This document shows positions 62,411 through 64,000 of a DNA stretch of 64,000 nucleotides, in pieces. Numbering within the stretch: position 1 is the first letter of the stretch; every line of letters begins with the position of its first letter. The translations under genes and the position numbers were made by a program. This DNA comes from Verrucomicrobiaceae bacterium UBA1938 (GTDB lineage Bacteria; Verrucomicrobiota; Verrucomicrobiia; Verrucomicrobiales; Verrucomicrobiaceae). The stretch is taken from the NCBI GenBank assembly GCA_002336895.1, contig DDFC01000023.1:1-64000 (forward strand), written 5' to 3'. The notes under the pieces are model-generated. The model was not told where the DNA came from, searched no databases, and worked only from the letters and a program-made list of their open reading frames with translations.

Positions 62411-63937
62411 ATGGCCTCCAAGCAAACCACCCCTGGCATCTGTTATCTCGTCGGCGCCGGTCCCGGCGACCCCGGACTCCTCACGCTCAAAGGGAAGGAA
62501 TGCATCGAAGCCGCCGACGTGCTGGTCTATGACTACCTCTGCAACCCCGAGCACCTGCGCCATGCACGGCCCGGCACCGAGCGCATCTACGTGGGCAAGA
62601 AAGCCGGTGACCACACGCTCAAGCAGGATGAGATCAACGCCCTCATCGTCAAGCTCACCACCGAGGGCAAGACAGTCACGCGCCTGAAGGGTGGCGACCC
62701 CGTGCTCTTTGGCCGTGGGGCCGAGGAGGCCGCCGAGCTGCGCGCAGCGGGTGTGAAGTTTGAGATCGTCCCCGGCATCACCTCCGCCATCGCCGGGCCT
62801 GCGTATGCCGGCATCCCGGTCACGCACCGCTCCCACGCCTCCCAGCTCACCATCTTCACCGGCCACGAAGACCCCACCAAGCCCGACACCTCGCTGAACT
62901 ACGCCAAGCTGGCCCAGGCAGACGGCACCAAGGTCTTCCTCATGGGCGTGGAGCGCATCGATGAGATCACGCGCGAATTCATCAAGCACGGTGCCAGCCC
63001 GGACACCCCCATGGCGCTCGTCCGCTGGGCCACGCACAAGCACCAGCAGACCCTCGTGGCCACGCTGGGCACTATGGCCGCCAAGGTGAAGGAAGTCGGC
63101 TTCAAAGCCCCCGCCGTCGCCGTCGTCGGAGACGTGGTGACTGAGCGCCCCGAGCTGAACTGGTTTGAAGAACGCCCGCTGTTTGGCAGGAAGATCGTCG
63201 TCACCCGCACCCGCGCCCAGGCCAGCGTGCTGAGCCGGCAGCTCTCCCAGCTCGGTGCGGATGTCATCGAGATCCCCACCATCCGCATCGCCCCCGTGGA
63301 GGATCAGTATTCCTTCGGCGAGCTGGTGCAGGACTGCCACACCTACGACTGGATCATCTTCACCAGCCCGAACGGCGTGGACGCCTTCTTCACCATGTTT
63401 GACAAGCTCTACAACGACGCACGCAGCATCGGTGGGGCGCGCATCGCGTGCATCGGACCCGGCACGGCGGAAAAGCTCAAGGCCCGCCATCTGGCCGTGG
63501 ACCTCATGCCCGACAAGAAAAACTACGTGGCCGAGGGGCTGGTCAAGGCCTTCAAGGACCACCAGAACATGGAAAACGTGAAGGTGCTGTGGGTGCGTGC
63601 TGCGGAGACGCGCGAGGTCATCGCCAATGAGCTCAGCGGCATGGGTGCCATCGTGGACGAATGCCTCGCCTACCGCACCGTCGCCGAGACGGAGGACAAC
63701 CTCGAAGCCCTCGCCCGCCTGAAGGAAGAAGGCGCGGACATGATCACCTTTACCAGCGCCTCCACCTTCGAGCATTTCCTCAACCTCAAGGTCGATCTCC
63801 CTGAAGGCATCAAGATCGCCAGCATCGGCCCCATCACCAGCGCCGCCATCAAAGCCCACGGCTTCACCGTGGACGTGGAGGCCAAGGAGAACAGCATCCC
63901 CGGGCTGGTGGCTGCGGTGGAGAAGTTTTGGAAGTAG
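62411..63937 (+). CDS. Uroporphyrinogen-III C-methyltransferase / uroporphyrinogen-III synthase fusion
   Basis: 508 residues from ATG 62411 (MASKQTTPG); the frame is open 13 codons further. The N-terminal ~245 residues are a SUMT (CobA) domain: YLVGAGPGDPGLLTLKGKE, ADVLVYDYLCNP, KGGDPVLFGRGAEEA, PGITSAIAGPAYAGIPVTHR. From ~255 on is HemD (GRKIVVTRTRAQASVLSRQL; IIFTSPNGVDAFF; MITFTSASTFEHFL). HemD makes uroporphyrinogen III from hydroxymethylbilane, and the SUMT part adds two methyls from SAM to give precorrin-2, on the route to siroheme and corrinoids. This fusion is common in Gram-positive bacteria and in Verrucomicrobiota. The window ends 63 bases after it. Confidence 0.95.
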   Translation: MASKQTTPGICYLVGAGPGDPGLLTLKGKECIEAADVLVYDYLCNPEHLRHARPGTERIYVGKKAGDHTLKQDEINALIVKLTTEGKTVTRLKGGDPVLFGRGAEEAAELRAAGVKFEIVPGITSAIAGPAYAGIPVTHRSHASQLTIFTGHEDPTKPDTSLNYAKLAQADGTKVFLMGVERIDEITREFIKHGASPDTPMALVRWATHKHQQTLVATLGTMAAKVKEVGFKAPAVAVVGDVVTERPELNWFEERPLFGRKIVVTRTRAQASVLSRQLSQLGADVIEIPTIRIAPVEDQYSFGELVQDCHTYDWIIFTSPNGVDAFFTMFDKLYNDARSIGGARIACIGPGTAEKLKARHLAVDLMPDKKNYVAEGLVKAFKDHQNMENVKVLWVRAAETREVIANELSGMGAIVDECLAYRTVAETEDNLEALARLKEEGADMITFTSASTFEHFLNLKVDLPEGIKIASIGPITSAAIKAHGFTVDVEAKENSIPGLVAAVEKFWK

Positions 63938-64000
63938 CGGCGTAAGGCCCAGTTCCTCCGATCTCTTTGCCGCAGAGGGGCAGGGAGGAAGAACAAAAAA
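63938..64000. other. Window end, nothing seen
   Basis: No feature is recognised in these 63 bases. Confidence 0.5.

Noticed and set aside
62318..63859. 513-codon minus-strand frame opposite the CobA-HemD gene
   Set aside because: Antisense shadow; the plus strand has full SUMT and HemD motifs.

Overview
The window looks like a chromosome segment of a verrucomicrobial bacterium close to Prosthecobacter/Verrucomicrobium. Pointers are a complete Amuc_1098-1102 type pilus-like operon (a Verrucomicrobiota signature), PSD1-cytochrome/DUF1501 gene pairs typical of the Planctomycetota-Verrucomicrobiota group, a PEP-CTERM autotransporter-associated beta-strand protein, and high GC throughout except the first 3 kb. 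This is judged from gene content only; no rRNA, tRNA or CRISPR array was seen.

Layout. 1-2.95 kb: an AT-richer accessory patch with two divergent genes, a DUF4209-like gene that seems frameshifted at the window edge and a DUF4062-TOPRIM protein, a plausible defence gene. 3.2-9.3 kb: a small hypothetical gene, a POT/MFS transporter, a SWIM-SNF2 helicase whose 3' end is duplicated downstream, and mazG. 9.6-18.4 kb: a plus-strand run of secreted or exported degradative proteins (alpha/beta hydrolase fused to SMP-30, Tat-exported Gfo/Idh/MocA oxidoreductase, PSD1 cytochrome, DUF1501, double periplasmic-binding protein). 18.5-21.7 kb: tightly overlapping coaE-rho-rnd. 21.8-29.0 kb: the pilus operon Amuc_1102-1101-1100-1099-1098. 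29.3-32.5 kb: orphan sugar-binding lipoprotein, YdjY-like protein, prenyltransferase-repeat protein. 32.7-39.0 kb: two tandem giant paralogues, each with an N-terminal secretin-type N-domain and three degenerate secretin-like modules, apparently derived from the pilus secretin of the same window. 39.0-42.7 kb: a MITE-like palindromic element and a PEP-CTERM protein. 42.9-55.1 kb: a MoxR-DUF58-BatA-DUF4175-FHA/Sel1 membrane-stress (aerotolerance-type) gene train, interrupted by a four-helix-bundle cassette and by a RAYT transposase with its REP palindromes. 55.3-64 kb: hypothetical protein, cupin, esterase, Spx/ArsC-like protein, RluA-type pseudouridine synthase, Ser/Thr kinase, tilS, and a CobA-HemD fusion.

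The two themes most worth attention are (i) the tandem tri-modular secretin-like paralogues, which share a duplicated terminator/leader block and nearly identical 3' ends, and (ii) a set of short perfect palindromes with variable arms but a recurrent TCC/TCCC (or GGA/GGGA) loop. The palindromes occur in at least five places, including next to the RAYT gene and, as an inverted doublet, inside the reading frame of the PSD1 cytochrome gene.
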